In this document: piece after piece, positions 36,091 to 49,488 of the stretch
How the letters are laid out: each line of letters opens with the position of its first letter
Numbering within the stretch: position 1 is the first letter of the stretch
From: Pelagibacterales bacterium SAG-MED34
GTDB lineage: Bacteria > Pseudomonadota > Alphaproteobacteria > Pelagibacterales > Pelagibacteraceae
Reading direction: 5' to 3'
Length of the DNA stretch: 59,081 bases
NCBI GenBank assembly: GCA_014653665.1
Contig: JACWEE010000003.1
Coordinates: 1-59,081 of the forward strand
Position numbers and translations under genes: made by a program
Notes under the pieces: generated by a model
The model's input: only the letters and a program-made list of their open reading frames with translations
What the model was told of the DNA's origin: nothing
The model's database searches: none

Positions 36091-36447
36091 ATGGCTAGAG
36101 TAAAAAGAGGTGTAACTAGTAGAGCAAAACACAAAAAGGTTTTAAAAGCAGTTAAGGGTCAGTGGGGCAGAAGAAAAAATACCATTAGAGCTGCAAGGCA
36201 GGCCATGGAAAAAGCCATGCAGTATGCCTACAGAGACAGAAGAAATAAAAAAAGAGATTTTAAATCGCTATGGATTACTAGGATAAATGCTGGGGTAAGA
36301 GCTGAAGGTATGACTTATTCTAAGTTTGTTAACGGATTAAGCAAATCTGGTATTAAAATTGACAGAAAAATACTTGCTGAAATTGCTTATGATAATCCTG
36401 AAGCATTTAAAACTATAGTTAAAAAAGCTCAAGCAGCATTGAATTAA
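36091..36447 (+). CDS. rplT: 50S ribosomal protein L20
   Basis: This 118-residue 23S rRNA-binding assembly protein has an N-terminal basic extension, [20 protein letters not shown], followed by the conserved [22 protein letters not shown]. In many bacteria L20 also represses translation of the rpmI-rplT mRNA. It is one base downstream of rpmI and 43 bases before pheS. Confidence 0.97.
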   Translation: MARVKRGVTSRAKHKKVLKAVKGQWGRRKNTIRAARQAMEKAMQYAYRDRRNKKRDFKSLWITRINAGVRAEGMTYSKFVNGLSKSGIKIDRKILAEIAYDNPEAFKTIVKKAQAALN

Positions 36448-36490
36448 TATTCATTGTTGTTTTTCTAGAGTTAACAAATATTCTATAAAT

Positions 36491-37558
36491 ATGTCCGATA
36501 TTAAAAAAATCAAAGATGATTATTTGAATAAATTAAATAACGATTTAAATATTGAAAGTTTAAATCAAATAAAAACAGAATTATTTGGTAAAAATGGAAA
36601 GATTTCTAATTATTTTAAAAAATTAGGATCTTTACCAACTGATGAGCGAAAAAAATTTGCATCAGATTTAAATTCAATAAAAAACGAACTACAAGTTAAG
36701 ATAGATTCTAAACTTCAAGAAATTGAAACAAAAGAGATTAACTCTAAACTTGAAAATGAAAAAATAGATGTAACATTACCCGAGAGAGAATTTGGTCGAG
36801 GAAAAATACATCCTGTCTCGCAAGTAATTGATGAGATATCATCAATATTTTCAGAAATTGGGTTTAGCGTTGAAGAAGGGCCGGATATTGAGAATGAGCA
36901 TTATAATTTTACAGCATTAAATACGCCAGACAATCATCCAGCGAGAGATATGCATGACACTTTTTATTTAGATAATAATAAAGAATTATTATTAAGAACC
37001 CACACTTCGCCAGTACAGGTTAGAACAATGTTAAATGGAAAACCTCCATTTAAAATTATAGCTCCAGGCAGAACATATAGATCTGATAGTGATCAAACCC
37101 ATTCTCCTATGTTTCACCAAGTTGAAGGTCTTCATATAGATAAAGACATAAACATGGGTCATCTAAAAGGATGCTTGAATTATTTCATAAAATCATTTTT
37201 TGAAGTAGATAAAATAAAAATGAGATTCAGACCTAGTCACTTTCCATTCACTGAACCATCTGCAGAAGTAGATATTGGTTATGAGATAAAAGATGGAAAA
37301 ATAGTAATTGGTGAAGGAGATAAATGGTTAGAAATTCTTGGTTGTGGGATGGTGCATCCCAATGTACTTAAGAATGTTAAAGTAAATCCAGATAAGTACC
37401 AAGGTTATGCATTTGGGATTGGTATAGATAGACTTGGAATGCTTAAATATGGAATCAATGATTTAAGAGCTTTTTTTGAGACTGACTATAGATGGCTTAA
37501 TCATTTTGGTTTTGATCCATTGGATGTACCATCAAATTATAGAGGTCTTAGCAGATGA
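36491..37558 (+). CDS. pheS: Phenylalanyl-tRNA synthetase alpha subunit
   Basis: This 355-residue catalytic subunit of the alpha2-beta2 enzyme has an N-terminal coiled coil (about 1-95), then class II motif 2 ([21 protein letters not shown]) and motif 3 (GFGID-like [15 protein letters not shown]). [12 protein letters not shown] is also typical. The stop overlaps the pheT start (ATGA), which helps equal synthesis of both subunits. Confidence 0.97.
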   Translation: MSDIKKIKDDYLNKLNNDLNIESLNQIKTELFGKNGKISNYFKKLGSLPTDERKKFASDLNSIKNELQVKIDSKLQEIETKEINSKLENEKIDVTLPEREFGRGKIHPVSQVIDEISSIFSEIGFSVEEGPDIENEHYNFTALNTPDNHPARDMHDTFYLDNNKELLLRTHTSPVQVRTMLNGKPPFKIIAPGRTYRSDSDQTHSPMFHQVEGLHIDKDINMGHLKGCLNYFIKSFFEVDKIKMRFRPSHFPFTEPSAEVDIGYEIKDGKIVIGEGDKWLEILGCGMVHPNVLKNVKVNPDKYQGYAFGIGIDRLGMLKYGINDLRAFFETDYRWLNHFGFDPLDVPSNYRGLSR

Positions 37559-39963
37559 AATTTACCATAGGTTGGTTAAAGGAGCACTTAGATACTCAAA
37601 AGAAAGATAACGAGTTAATTGAAAAACTAACAGATATTGGTCTGGAAGTTGAAAGTTTTGAAAATCTCAGCTCTGGATTAGATAGTTTTAAAGTAGCAAA
37701 AATTATTAATGCTGAACAGCATCCGAATGCAGATAGACTGAGAATATGCGATGTTGATATTGGGTTAGATGATACTGTTAAGGTGGTATGTGGAGCACCA
37801 AATGCAAAAAAAGATCTTTTGACTATTTATGCAGGTCCTGGATCAATAATTCCAAAAAATAACATGAAACTTTCAGTTAGTAAGATTAGAGGGGTTACTT
37901 CCTATGGAATGCTGTGCTCAGAGTCTGAACTTAACTTATCAAATGAAAGCGAAGGGATAACAGAACTACCAACTGTTAAATATTCTGATAAAATTGGTAA
38001 AAATTTTTTTAAAAGTAATACTGAAAAAGTTGTAGATTTATCAATTACACCCAATCGTCCTGATTGCTTGGGGGTAAGAGGTATAGCTAGAGATCTTGCT
38101 GCCGCTGGAGTTGGTAGATTAAAAAAAATTTTACTTAAAAATATTAAAAAAAATGCATCACAAAAAATTAAAGTTTCAATTACAAAAGATAAAAATCAAG
38201 GTTGTACCGTATTTGGTAGTTGCTTAATTGAGGGTGTTACTAATAAAGAAAGTCCCCAATGGCTTAAAGAAAAAATTATTTCACTTGGTCAAAAACCAAT
38301 TTCAGCAATTGTTGATATTACAAATTATGTGATGTTAGATTTAAATAGGCCTCTGCATGCATATGATGCAGATAAAATCGACAAAGAAATTATAGTTAGA
38401 AATTCAAAGATGGGTGAAACTTTTGAAGCTCTTGATAACAAAGAGTATAAATTAAATGATGATATGTGTGTTATTTCTGATAAATCTGGAGTTTTAGGCT
38501 TGGGAGGAATCATTGGAGGAACACGTTCTGGAACTGAAATTAATACTAAAAATATTTTATTAGAATCCGCCTATTTTATTCCTAGATCAATTAGAAAAAC
38601 TTCAAAATTATTAAATATTGATACTGATGCAAAATTCAGATTTGAAAGAGGGATTGATCCTCAATCGATCGAATTAGGTTTGTCAAAAGCTGCTGAATTG
38701 ATATCTGAGATTTGTGGCGGTAAAATAAGTAATTTTGATATTCAACAAACTGGTAAGCATGAAAAGAATAAAATTAAATTTAATATCTCTTTATTTGAAA
38801 AAATAACTGGTTTTAAAATAAATGATAATGACATAATAAAAATTTTAACTGATCTAGGATTTGAAGTTACTAAAAAGAAATTAGAATTAGATTTAAAAAT
38901 ACCCACTTGGAGACCTGATATAACTCAACCAATTGATATAGTCGAAGAAATAGTAAGAATTAAAGGATATGAGAACATAGAAACCTTACAACCTGAAAAA
39001 ACAAAAATAAAAGATACTTTAAATGCACAACAAAAACTTTTTCACTTTCTTCAACGTTCTGTGGCATCCAAAGGATATTTTGAGACTGTAACATGGTCAT
39101 TCACAGATTCAAAAATAAACAAACTTTTTAAAGAAAATCTAAAAGAAATTAAAATAGTAAATCCAATAAGTTCAGACTTAGATGTTATGCGAAATTCGAT
39201 ATTCACAAATTTGACTTTTTATTTAAAGAAAAATTTAGACAGAGGATTTAAAGATATTTCGCTGTTTGAAATTGGACCAATTTTTAAGGGTAGTAAGCCG
39301 GGCGAGCAATTGACAGTAATTGGTGCAATAAAATCAGGAAAAATATCAAGATTAAACTGGAACGAAAAAGACAGGATAGTTGATGTTTTTGACGTTAAGA
39401 GGGATGTAATTCAGACACTAGTCGAAGCTGGATACGATAGGCAAAGTTTTTTTGTAAGAGATAAATCTCCTTCATATTATCACCCAGGCAAATCTGGTTC
39501 TGTCTATCTTGATAAGGATGAAACAGACCCTGTTGCTTATTTTGGTGAAATACATCCAAATATTTTAAAAAAACTTGACATTAAAACTGAAGGTTTGGTT
39601 GGTTTTGAAATTTATATGGATTATCTTAGGGAGAATAAAACAAAACTTAAAGACCTAAAAACAAATTTTGAATACTCAGATTATCAAAAATCGGAAAGAG
39701 ACTTTGCATTTGTTGTGGATAAAAATTTTAAGGCACAAGATTTAATAGAAATAATATCATCAATCGATAAAAATTTAATAAGATCTATTAAAATTTTTGA
39801 TATTTATGAGGGTGAAAATATTCCTCAAGACAAAAAGTCGATAGCCCTAAATGTAACAATTCAATCATCTGAAAAGACTTTAGAAGAGAGTGATCTTGAA
39901 AAAATTAATAAGTTAATTATTTCAACTGTAGAGACTAAGTCCGGCGCAAAAATTAGGTCCTAA
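37555..39963 (+). CDS. pheT: Phenylalanyl-tRNA synthetase beta subunit
   Basis: This 802-residue subunit is of full length. A tRNA-binding (EMAP/OB-fold) domain lies near 40-150 ([14 protein letters not shown]), followed by a B3/B4 editing domain with [22 protein letters not shown]5, a catalytic-like core, and a C-terminal ferredoxin-fold anticodon-binding domain starting near 705 ([15 protein letters not shown]). It hydrolyses mischarged Tyr-tRNA-Phe and binds tRNA. The lepA ATG follows the stop with no gap. Confidence 0.97.
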   Translation: MKFTIGWLKEHLDTQKKDNELIEKLTDIGLEVESFENLSSGLDSFKVAKIINAEQHPNADRLRICDVDIGLDDTVKVVCGAPNAKKDLLTIYAGPGSIIPKNNMKLSVSKIRGVTSYGMLCSESELNLSNESEGITELPTVKYSDKIGKNFFKSNTEKVVDLSITPNRPDCLGVRGIARDLAAAGVGRLKKILLKNIKKNASQKIKVSITKDKNQGCTVFGSCLIEGVTNKESPQWLKEKIISLGQKPISAIVDITNYVMLDLNRPLHAYDADKIDKEIIVRNSKMGETFEALDNKEYKLNDDMCVISDKSGVLGLGGIIGGTRSGTEINTKNILLESAYFIPRSIRKTSKLLNIDTDAKFRFERGIDPQSIELGLSKAAELISEICGGKISNFDIQQTGKHEKNKIKFNISLFEKITGFKINDNDIIKILTDLGFEVTKKKLELDLKIPTWRPDITQPIDIVEEIVRIKGYENIETLQPEKTKIKDTLNAQQKLFHFLQRSVASKGYFETVTWSFTDSKINKLFKENLKEIKIVNPISSDLDVMRNSIFTNLTFYLKKNLDRGFKDISLFEIGPIFKGSKPGEQLTVIGAIKSGKISRLNWNEKDRIVDVFDVKRDVIQTLVEAGYDRQSFFVRDKSPSYYHPGKSGSVYLDKDETDPVAYFGEIHPNILKKLDIKTEGLVGFEIYMDYLRENKTKLKDLKTNFEYSDYQKSERDFAFVVDKNFKAQDLIEIISSIDKNLIRSIKIFDIYEGENIPQDKKSIALNVTIQSSEKTLEESDLEKINKLIISTVETKSGAKIRS

Positions 39964-41775
39964 ATGTCCACTGAAATTGATAATATTAGAAATTTTGCAA
40001 TCATTGCCCACATAGACCATGGAAAATCAACTATAGCAGATAGAATTATACATAAATGTGGTGGTTTGACAGATAGAGAAATGAAAGCTCAAGTGCTTGA
40101 CTCAATGGATATTGAAAGAGAGAGGGGTATAACTATTAAAGCTCAAACGGTAAAATTAAATTATAAATCTAAAGATGGCAAAAATTATATTCTAAATATT
40201 ATAGATACCCCAGGTCATGTTGATTTTAGCTATGAAGTTAGTAGATCTTTATATGCTTGTGAGGGTTCGATACTAATTGTAGATAGTACCCAGGGTGTAG
40301 AGGCTCAAACATTAGCAAATGTTTATCAAGCTCTGGATATAAATCACGAAATAATACCAGTTTTGAATAAAATTGATTTACCAGCTTCAGACATTGATAG
40401 AACAAATAAACAAATTGAAGATGTAATAGGTATTGACACATCCAATGCTGTTCCATGTTCTGGAAAGACTGGTGAAGGAATTGATGAAATTTTAGAACAA
40501 ATTATCCATACTCTTCCAGGTCCAAAAGGTCAAAAAGATCAGAAACTAAAGTGTTTGTTAGTAGATAGTTGGTATGACACTTATTTAGGTGTAGTCATTT
40601 TAGTAAGAGTAATTGATGGAAAAATTAAAAATAATATGAAAATTAAAATGATGTCTACAAATCAGGAATATTTTGTTGAGAAAGTAGGAGTTTTTACACC
40701 CAAACCAAAAGATGTTGATGAACTAAATTCTGGAGAGATTGGGTTTATAACAACAGGAATAAAAATTTTATCAGAGACAAAAGTTGGAGATACAATCTGT
40801 GATGCATCTAAACCATTATCAGAGTCATTACCTGGCTTTAAGCCAAGTAAACCTGTCGTATTTTGTGGATTATTTCCAGTAGATAGCTCTGAGTATCAAA
40901 AATTAAAAGATGGATTAGCTAAACTAAAGTTAAATGACTCGAGTTTTTCTTTTGAACCCGAGTCTTCAAGTGCTCTAGGCTTAGGTTTCAGGTGTGGTTT
41001 TCTAGGTTTGTTGCACTTAGAAATAGTTACAGAAAGGCTTGAAAGAGAGTTTGACATAAATCTATTAACTACAACTCCTGGCGTTGTATATAAGATCCAT
41101 ATGAACAATGGTGAGATAAAAGATTTACAAAATCCATCAAGTTTACCAGATCCAAGTTTGATAAAATTTATTGAAGAACCTTGGATCAGAGCAACTATTA
41201 TTACTCCCGATCAGTATCTTGGTCCCATAATGAAAATATGCCAAGATAAAAGAGGAATTCAAACAAACTTAAGTTACTCCGGAAGTAGAGCAGTTGTAAA
41301 TTATGAATTACCATTAAATGAAATAGTATTTGATTTTAATGATCGATTAAAATCTATGACAAGTGGATATGCTAGTTTCGATTATGAAATAATAGGCCAT
41401 AGAGAAGGAGATCTTGTTAAAATGGGTATTTTAGTAAATACTGAGCCAGTAGACGCTCTAGCTATGATGATACACAAAGACTTTGCTCAAAAGACTGGCA
41501 GAGAGGTATGTGAGAAATTAAAAGATTTAATACCAAGACATAACTTCATGATTCCAGTCCAAGCAGCAATAGGTGGAAAGATTATTGCACGAGAAACAAT
41601 TAAAGGTTTTAAAAAAGATGTTTTAACCAAAATTCATGGTGGAGGAGCTACTGACAGAAAAAGAAAGCTACTTGAAAAGCAAAAAAAAGGAAAAGCAAGG
41701 GCAAAACAATTTGGAAAAGTTGAGATCCCACAAGAAGCATTTATAGGTGTGCTCAAAATATCTAAGGAGAAATAA
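39964..41775 (+). CDS. lepA: Elongation factor 4 (LepA), ribosomal back-translocase GTPase
   Basis: This 603-residue translational GTPase has G1 [10 protein letters not shown]2 RGITI, G3 DTPGHVDF and G4 NKIDLP; the EF-G-like domains and the LepA-specific C-terminal domain (about 490-603, with [20 protein letters not shown] in part) follow. It acts on stalled or misassembled ribosomes. It is the last protein gene of the thrS operon and is followed 2 bases later by tRNA-Ser on the same strand. Confidence 0.97.
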   Translation: MSTEIDNIRNFAIIAHIDHGKSTIADRIIHKCGGLTDREMKAQVLDSMDIERERGITIKAQTVKLNYKSKDGKNYILNIIDTPGHVDFSYEVSRSLYACEGSILIVDSTQGVEAQTLANVYQALDINHEIIPVLNKIDLPASDIDRTNKQIEDVIGIDTSNAVPCSGKTGEGIDEILEQIIHTLPGPKGQKDQKLKCLLVDSWYDTYLGVVILVRVIDGKIKNNMKIKMMSTNQEYFVEKVGVFTPKPKDVDELNSGEIGFITTGIKILSETKVGDTICDASKPLSESLPGFKPSKPVVFCGLFPVDSSEYQKLKDGLAKLKLNDSSFSFEPESSSALGLGFRCGFLGLLHLEIVTERLEREFDINLLTTTPGVVYKIHMNNGEIKDLQNPSSLPDPSLIKFIEEPWIRATIITPDQYLGPIMKICQDKRGIQTNLSYSGSRAVVNYELPLNEIVFDFNDRLKSMTSGYASFDYEIIGHREGDLVKMGILVNTEPVDALAMMIHKDFAQKTGREVCEKLKDLIPRHNFMIPVQAAIGGKIIARETIKGFKKDVLTKIHGGGATDRKRKLLEKQKKGKARAKQFGKVEIPQEAFIGVLKISKEK

Positions 41776-41777
41776 AT

Positions 41778-41867
41778 GGAGAGGTGGCCGAGTGGTTGAA
41801 GGCGCACGCTTGGAAAGCGTGTATAGGGGAAACTCTATCATGGGTTCGAATCCCATTCTCTCCGCCA
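41778..41867 (+). tRNA. tRNA-Ser (anticodon GGA)
   Basis: This 90-base class II tRNA has acceptor strands GGAGAGG/TCTCTCC, anticodon stem CACGC/GCGTG around TTGGAAA (anticodon GGA, reading UCC/UCU), a long variable arm (TATAGGGGAAACTCTATCA region), and T-loop GGTTCGAATCC. Discriminator G and encoded CCA end it at 41867. It starts 2 bases after the lepA stop, so it is likely processed from the same transcript. Confidence 0.97.
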
Positions 41868-41872
41868 AATAT

Positions 41873-42652
41873 TTAATAATTTTTATAATAATAATCTTTT
41901 TTACCATCACTTTTTATCATGTGGATTTGATTAAAATTTTTATCTTTTAGAATATTATTCATAACATCAAAATTTTTATCAAATATTTCGATTTGTAATA
42001 AAATACTGTTTTTATTTAAATTATTTTCTAAACCTTGAATAACCTCTTTTTCATGTCCTTCGGCATCAATTTTCAAAATAAGTTTTTTATTTTCTAAACT
42101 AAAAATATCATCTCCTTTTTTAAATTCTGCATACTCAGTATGTAGATTATTTAATATTTCACCATTTTGTGTGACTCCAAATCCACCAGTTTGTACATAA
42201 TTTTCTTTTTTTAATGATTTCATTAGTAATTTTGAATTTGTATTTGAAAGTCCAAATTCAAAAATCTCAATGTTATTTAAATTTTTATTAAGTTGAATGT
42301 TCTCTTTAAATTTTATTATTGTTTTTTTAATAGGTTCAAAGCTTTTTATTTTAATCTTACAATCGTTTTTAGCTACAACCATACTGTATAACCCTGAATT
42401 TGCGCCAACATCTATAAAGTAGTCAAATTTTGTCACTTTCATTAATTTAAGAAGATAATCAATTTGAAGATGTTCATATTCACTGAATAAGAATATTTCC
42501 TTATCCATTGGTTCTTTTATATTTCCTTTTAATTTTAGACCAAAATACTCGTAATTAATTTGATCAGTATTAAGATAGTTATAAATTTTTTTAATTATAG
42601 AGGGATATACTCTTTTTATAATTGGGATTTTTTTTAATAATTTTTTAATCAC
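41873..42652 (-). CDS. FkbM-family methyltransferase
   Basis: This 259-residue S-adenosylmethionine-dependent methyltransferase has motif I YFIDVGANSGLYSMV, motif II with the acidic residue in KSFEPIK, and FkbM-specific LKIDAEGHEKEVIQGLE. FkbM enzymes methylate hydroxyls of sugars or polyketides and are common in surface glycan gene sets. The start is GTG at 42652; no internal ATG precedes the domain. It ends 6 bases from tRNA-Ser on the opposite strand and is the only accessory-looking gene between lepA and gyrB. Confidence 0.85.
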   Translation of the reverse strand: MIKKLLKKIPIIKRVYPSIIKKIYNYLNTDQINYEYFGLKLKGNIKEPMDKEIFLFSEYEHLQIDYLLKLMKVTKFDYFIDVGANSGLYSMVVAKNDCKIKIKSFEPIKKTIIKFKENIQLNKNLNNIEIFEFGLSNTNSKLLMKSLKKENYVQTGGFGVTQNGEILNNLHTEYAEFKKGDDIFSLENKKLILKIDAEGHEKEVIQGLENNLNKNSILLQIEIFDKNFDVMNNILKDKNFNQIHMIKSDGKKDYYYKNY

Positions 42653-42683
42653 TGTAAACGAATCTTACATAATTTTGATAAAG

Positions 42684-42713
42684 TTGACTAAAAAAATTCA
42701 TTTTTTTTATAAT
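42684..42713 (+). promoter_or_regulatory. gyrB: Candidate gyrB promoter, distal
   Basis: TTGACT (42684-42689), an 18-base spacer and TATAAT (42708-42713) form a near-consensus sigma-70 promoter in the 196-base FkbM-gyrB gap. A transcript would start near 42720, giving a leader of about 130 bases that is AT-rich with no clear structure. Confidence 0.45.
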
Positions 42714-42796
42714 TATTAAGTATTAAAAAAATTTATAATAATCTTGGTTATAAAGTAAGTATTTCCTCATTAATTTAAGTTAAAATTTAATACAAA

Positions 42797-42826
42797 TTGT
42801 ATTTTAAAATATAATAATGTTATAAA
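42797..42826 (+). promoter_or_regulatory. gyrB: Candidate gyrB promoter, proximal
   Basis: TTGTAT (42797-42802), an 18-base spacer and TATAAA (42821-42826) would start transcription about 16 bases before the gyrB ATG. In such AT-rich DNA this match could be chance, and it is weaker than the distal site. Confidence 0.3.
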
Positions 42827-42848
42827 TATTCTTTCCAAAAAAAAATAA

Positions 42849-44906
<2,058 letters not shown>

Positions 44907-44909
44907 TTA

Positions 44910-46187
44910 ATGGAGTTAAGTAGCAATTCCAAATCATTGTACCTAAATAAAATTACATACGTTAATTTAAGATGGATAGGTGTCATAGGTCAATTTATTA
45001 CAATAAATGCTGTCGCATTCTTATTTAAATTTGAATTTAATTTTTTACTAGCAAATATTATAGTTTTATTAGGTGCTTTAAGTAATATTTTCTTATTTTA
45101 TTTTTTTAAAAAAAATCAGTTACAAGAAAAAATATCTTTAACCTTTCTTGCCCTAGATATTATACAATTAAGTTTTTTGCTTTATTTAACTGGTGGTACT
45201 ATAAATCCATTCTCAATATTCTTAATAATTCCAAGTATTTTTGCATCAAATAGCTTAAGTATTAGAACAAATATCTTGTTAATAATTTTGACAATTTCCT
45301 CAATAATCTTACTTACCTTCAACCACCAAGAATTACCCTCACCATTAAATGAATATATGTTTAGTAATTACTATTATTATTCAGTCCCTTTAGCTTTAAT
45401 TATTGCACTTATTTTCCTGAGTTTTTTTGCTTTAACATTTGGAAATGAGTCAAAGGTTAGAAAAGATGCATTAGATAAAATTCAGGAAGTTATTTCTAAA
45501 GAGAATGAATTAGTTTCATTAGGTGGACAAGCAGCAGCAGCTGCTCATTCTTTAGGCACACCACTTTCTACAATTAAAATTATTTCTCAAGATTTGTATG
45601 ATAATTTTAAAAATAATAAAGAATTAAAAAAAGATGTTGAATTACTTCAAAGCCAAGTTGATAGATGCAACGTAATATTAAAAAAATTGTCTTTAAACCC
45701 TGTAGTTGAAGATGATTTTATAGATAAGGATATTACTCTGAGTAACTATGTGAAAGAAATTGTCAATTCTTTTAAAGAAATATCAGATAAAAACTTTATA
45801 ATTAATACTGAGCAAAATTATAATTCTTTTGAAATTTCTAAATTAATTGAAGTTATTTATGGTATAAGAAATTTTATTGGAAACGCAAATAAGTTTGCAA
45901 AAAAAAATATTTATATTTCAATAACAAGTGACAGTGAAAACTCTTCGATATCTATTGAAGACGATGGTTTGGGATTCCCAAAAGATATATTAACCAAAAT
46001 TGGAGATCCATACATAAAATCATTGCAATCGAACGACAAATCAAGAGCAGGGTTGGGCTTAGGAATATTTATAGGAAAAACTTTATTAGAAAAAAATAAG
46101 GCAAAACTTTTAATTAGGAATTCAGAGACAAGAGGTGGTGCAGAAATTAAAATAGAGTGGTCTAATAAAGATCTAATTAGTCTTTAG
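44910..46187 (+). CDS. regB: RegB/PrrB-like redox sensor histidine kinase
   Basis: This 425-residue inner-membrane kinase has six hydrophobic segments (about 15-175) including the quinone-sensing heptad GGTINPF (95-101). A cytoplasmic dimerisation domain carries the H-box [19 protein letters not shown] (His213), C253 in QVDRC matches the redox-active cysteine of RegB, and a HATPase domain ends GLGFPKD...[15 protein letters not shown]. RegB normally has H-E after the phosphoacceptor histidine; here it is H-S. RegB/RegA couples respiration and carbon/nitrogen genes to redox state. No regA gene lies nearby. The start is 3 bases after gyrB. Confidence 0.83.
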   Translation: MELSSNSKSLYLNKITYVNLRWIGVIGQFITINAVAFLFKFEFNFLLANIIVLLGALSNIFLFYFFKKNQLQEKISLTFLALDIIQLSFLLYLTGGTINPFSIFLIIPSIFASNSLSIRTNILLIILTISSIILLTFNHQELPSPLNEYMFSNYYYYSVPLALIIALIFLSFFALTFGNESKVRKDALDKIQEVISKENELVSLGGQAAAAAHSLGTPLSTIKIISQDLYDNFKNNKELKKDVELLQSQVDRCNVILKKLSLNPVVEDDFIDKDITLSNYVKEIVNSFKEISDKNFIINTEQNYNSFEISKLIEVIYGIRNFIGNANKFAKKNIYISITSDSENSSISIEDDGLGFPKDILTKIGDPYIKSLQSNDKSRAGLGLGIFIGKTLLEKNKAKLLIRNSETRGGAEIKIEWSNKDLISL

Positions 46188-47977
46188 TGAAGCTTTTTAT
46201 TTTCAAATAGTCCACTTAATTGATCAATCATTACATCCCCTAGCTCTTGCACATCGGAAATTTTGATAGCTTTTTTATAATATCTGGATACATCATGACC
46301 AATTCCTATAGCTAATATTTCTACCTCACTTTTATTTTCAATAAATTTAACAATTTTTTTCAAATTTTTTTCTAAAAAATCTCCTGAATTAACTGATAAA
46401 GTTGAATCGTCGACTGGTGCTCCATCTGAAATAACCATAAGGATTTTTCTTTCTTCTTTTCTTTTTTTTAATCTATTAAATGCCCACGTTATAGCTTCAC
46501 CATCTATATTTTCTTTCAATAAACCCTCTTTTAGCATCAATCCTAAATTTTTTTTTGATTGTCTCCAATGAGAATCTGCACCTTTATAAATTATGTGTCT
46601 TAAATCATTAAGTCTTCCAGGATTTTTCGTTTTACCTAATCTATTCCATTCCTGGCGACTTTTACCACCTTTCCAATTTTTCGTGGTAAAACCGAGTATT
46701 TCAACTTTAACCGAACATCTTTCCAAGGTTCTTGATAAAATATCAGCACATATTGCAGCTATTGTTATTGGTCTACCTCTCATTGACCCAGAGTTGTCAA
46801 TTAAAAGTGTTACAATTGTATCTTTAAAGTCTAAATCTTTCTCTTTTTTAAATGATAAGGAATTATATGGATCAATGATAATTCTAGGTAATTTTGAACT
46901 ATCTAACAATCCCTCTTCTAGATCAAATTCCCATGATCGATTTTGTTTTGCCATTAATTGTCTTTGTAATTTATTTGCTAACTTAGTAATTAAGTCTTGA
47001 AAACTTGTAAGCTGTTGGTCTAAATTTTTTCTCAGTTTTTGAATTTCCTCAGCTGTATCCAAACTTTCTGCTTTTGCAACTTCGTCAAATTCAGTAGTAA
47101 ATATTTTATATTCTTTATCGCTTACACTTAAATTTTTTTTTTGTATAACATTTTCTGACTCGGCATCCTCGTTATTTTCACTACCAAGCTGATCTTCAAG
47201 TCTAAACTCATTTACGTCATCTTCGCTATCTATTCCTTGGCTTATATTTTCATCTTCGCTTGTTTTGCTAGAGTCATTATTATCTTTGTCTTCATTGTTA
47301 TTAGAATTATTTTGATCTTGTGTATCATCATTTTCTTCATTTTCTTTTTTAGTTGTGTCATCATTTTCGAATATATCCATACTTTCTAAAATTTCAGAAA
47401 ATTTAGCATTATACACTTCCTGATTTTCTAGATTTTGATTTAAAAATTCAAAGTGTTTGTCTATTGACTTATTAAAATCTTTCTCCCAAAATTTAAGAAT
47501 TTCTTTATTTTCTTGGTATAATTCGACATTAAAAAATTTGTTTGTCATATAGATTTCAAAAGCATCAACAATATTTGTATCTTCTTTTTTTGTTATTTTT
47601 TCTTGTTTAAGATGTTGAAGTCTATTTTTATAATTTTCTTTAAAATTTTTGGAAATTCCTTTTAGCATCTCTGAACCAAGTAGTTCATATCTCACCTTTT
47701 CTGCTAGCTGGTATAGTGTTCTGCAAGAGGGATTTTGTGGATTGTTTTTATCCAATAATTTTCTGTTTGAAAATCTTCTTTTTAACGCCTCAGAGTCTGT
47801 TTCAGCCCTTAGTTTTTTAAATTGATTTTTATCATTAATATTGTCAATTTCCCCAATATCATAAACTTTTTCGTCATTTTTTTTATTTTTGACAACCTTA
47901 TAGTCATCCGAAATTACTTTGTAGGTTGATTGAAGGGCTTGTTTGAATTTTTCTTTAATACTATCTTCTTTGTTCAT
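46184..47977 (-). CDS. cobT: CobT-like VWA-domain protein (cobaltochelatase CobT family)
   Basis: This 597-residue protein has an N-terminal helical domain, a long acidic low-complexity segment (about 205-275, rich in D/E/N/S), and a C-terminal von Willebrand A domain with the MIDAS motif DNSGSM and ISDGAP. It is the partner of the CobS AAA+ ATPase; in aerobic cobalamin synthesis CobS-CobT with CobN inserts cobalt. I chose the ATG at 47977, which overlaps the cobS stop by one base, over a TTG one codon earlier. No other cobalamin gene is in the window. It overlaps the end of regB by four bases. Confidence 0.9.
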   Translation of the reverse strand: MNKEDSIKEKFKQALQSTYKVISDDYKVVKNKKNDEKVYDIGEIDNINDKNQFKKLRAETDSEALKRRFSNRKLLDKNNPQNPSCRTLYQLAEKVRYELLGSEMLKGISKNFKENYKNRLQHLKQEKITKKEDTNIVDAFEIYMTNKFFNVELYQENKEILKFWEKDFNKSIDKHFEFLNQNLENQEVYNAKFSEILESMDIFENDDTTKKENEENDDTQDQNNSNNNEDKDNNDSSKTSEDENISQGIDSEDDVNEFRLEDQLGSENNEDAESENVIQKKNLSVSDKEYKIFTTEFDEVAKAESLDTAEEIQKLRKNLDQQLTSFQDLITKLANKLQRQLMAKQNRSWEFDLEEGLLDSSKLPRIIIDPYNSLSFKKEKDLDFKDTIVTLLIDNSGSMRGRPITIAAICADILSRTLERCSVKVEILGFTTKNWKGGKSRQEWNRLGKTKNPGRLNDLRHIIYKGADSHWRQSKKNLGLMLKEGLLKENIDGEAITWAFNRLKKRKEERKILMVISDGAPVDDSTLSVNSGDFLEKNLKKIVKFIENKSEVEILAIGIGHDVSRYYKKAIKISDVQELGDVMIDQLSGLFENKKLH

Positions 47978-48951
47978 CAAATTTGAATATTGATCATTGA
48001 CTCCGGTAGTTCATCCCCAAAACATCTTTGATAATATTCAGCAATAGTATTTTTTTCAGCATCATCACATTTGTTCAAAAATGTTACTCTAAATGCATAT
48101 CCTATATCTTTGAAAATTTCAGAATTTTCTGCCCAATGTAAAACTGTTCTAGGACTCATTACTGTAGATATATCACCTGCCATAAATCCTTTTCTTGTAA
48201 GTGAAGCAACTTTTATCATGTTTGAAACTTGTTCTTTACCTTTAGGATTATTTAAATTTTTGTTCTTACCTAATATAATTTCCATTTCTTTATCTAAACT
48301 AAGATAGTTTAATGTGGATACAATATTCCATCTATCCATTTGTCCCTGATTAATTTGTTGTGTCCCGTGATATAGTCCTGTTGTATCACCTAGTCCCACA
48401 GTATTTGTTGTTGCAAAAAGCCTAAAAAATTTATTTTGTTTAATTACTTTATTCTTATCTAATAGAGTAAAGCTGCCTTCTGACTCAAGTACTCTCTGAA
48501 TAACGAACATTACATCTGGTCTACCAGCGTCATATTCATCAAAAACTAAGGCCACAGGATTTTGAATTGACCAAGGTAATATTCCCTCTTTAAATTCAGT
48601 TACCTGTTTACCATCTTTGATTACAATTGAATCTTTTCCTATTAAGTCAATTCTACTAACATGACTATCAAGATTTATTCTTATACAAGGCCAGTTAAGT
48701 CTAGCAGCAATTTGTTCGATATGAGTCGATTTGCCAGTTCCATGGTATCCCTGAATTAAGACTCTTTTATTAAAAGAAAATCCTGACAAAATAGCTAATG
48801 TTGTATCTTTATCAAACTTATAAGTTTTATCGATTTCTGGCACATACTCACTTGATTTTGAAAATGCATCAATTTCCATATCACTTTCAATACCAAAAGT
48901 TTGTTTTATAGATAACTTAATGTCAGGGGTATGATTAATATTTGGTGTCAA
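47977..48951 (-). CDS. cobS: CobS-like AAA+ ATPase (cobaltochelatase CobS family)
   Basis: This 324-residue MoxR/CobS-type AAA+ ATPase has Walker [10 protein letters not shown], Walker [14 protein letters not shown] and sensor 1 [11 protein letters not shown]. Near-identity to the family core is evident in [19 protein letters not shown]. The start is TTG at 48951, kept because family homology begins before the first ATG (48879), at [10 protein letters not shown]. It overlaps the J-domain gene by 17 bases. CobS-CobT form stacked rings and can remodel a partner protein. Confidence 0.9.
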   Translation of the reverse strand: MTPNINHTPDIKLSIKQTFGIESDMEIDAFSKSSEYVPEIDKTYKFDKDTTLAILSGFSFNKRVLIQGYHGTGKSTHIEQIAARLNWPCIRINLDSHVSRIDLIGKDSIVIKDGKQVTEFKEGILPWSIQNPVALVFDEYDAGRPDVMFVIQRVLESEGSFTLLDKNKVIKQNKFFRLFATTNTVGLGDTTGLYHGTQQINQGQMDRWNIVSTLNYLSLDKEMEIILGKNKNLNNPKGKEQVSNMIKVASLTRKGFMAGDISTVMSPRTVLHWAENSEIFKDIGYAFRVTFLNKCDDAEKNTIAEYYQRCFGDELPESMINIQI

Positions 48952-49468
48952 TTTTATCCTTATATGTATTTTTTAATTGAGTATAAGCTAAAGTTATTAC
49001 TTTAAGCTTGTCTTCAAATTTTTTATTTCCAGAATTCATATCAGGGTGAAATTTTTTGACAAGCTTTTTAAATTTTTCTTGTACTTTTTCCCATTTTAAT
49101 CCAACACTGATACCTAATATGTTAAAAGCTTTTAAATCATTGTTATTAAATTTAAACTTATTCATATTATTAAAATCATTATTAAATTTAAATTTATCCA
49201 TCTCATCTTTTAAAGCATTACTCCAAAGAACTTTAAAAAAATTATCGGATGAACTAAAACTTTGTGTTGGTTTGTGCCAAGTCATATCAGACCTTAAAAA
49301 GTCAACTATTTGTTGATCACTCATACCTGTAAAATAATTCCAACTTTTATTAAACTCTTTAACATGGTTTAAACATAGTAATCTATAATCTTTGCTATTA
49401 TCCCTTTCTTTTGGCGCTTTAAAAAGACCTTCCTCCGTGCAATTATTCCAATCACAAATATTTTTCAT
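48935..49468 (-). CDS. J-domain (DnaJ-like) protein of the cobS-cobT cluster
   Basis: This 177-residue protein has an N-terminal cysteine-bearing segment (CDWNNC...LCLNHVKEFNKSWNYFTGMS) and a C-terminal J domain with the HPD motif in VKKFHPDMNSG. This dnaJ-cobS-cobT order next to bolA is conserved in alphaproteobacteria. The J domain would recruit DnaK, perhaps for assembly or substrate delivery to CobS-CobT, which is inference. It is divergent from bolA with only 20 bases between start codons. Confidence 0.88.
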   Translation of the reverse strand: MKNICDWNNCTEEGLFKAPKERDNSKDYRLLCLNHVKEFNKSWNYFTGMSDQQIVDFLRSDMTWHKPTQSFSSSDNFFKVLWSNALKDEMDKFKFNNDFNNMNKFKFNNNDLKAFNILGISVGLKWEKVQEKFKKLVKKFHPDMNSGNKKFEDKLKVITLAYTQLKNTYKDKIDTKY

Positions 49469-49488
49469 GATGTATAATACTTTATTAA

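Noticed and set aside
46593-47000. Plus-strand open frame of 135 codons within cobT
   Set aside because: Opposite the conserved VWA domain of CobT; no ribosome site or recognisable motif.
47150-47370. Possible DNA repeat in cobT
   Set aside because: The A/T-rich repetitiveness is codon redundancy of an acidic Asp/Glu/Asn/Ser linker, which is normal in CobT proteins.
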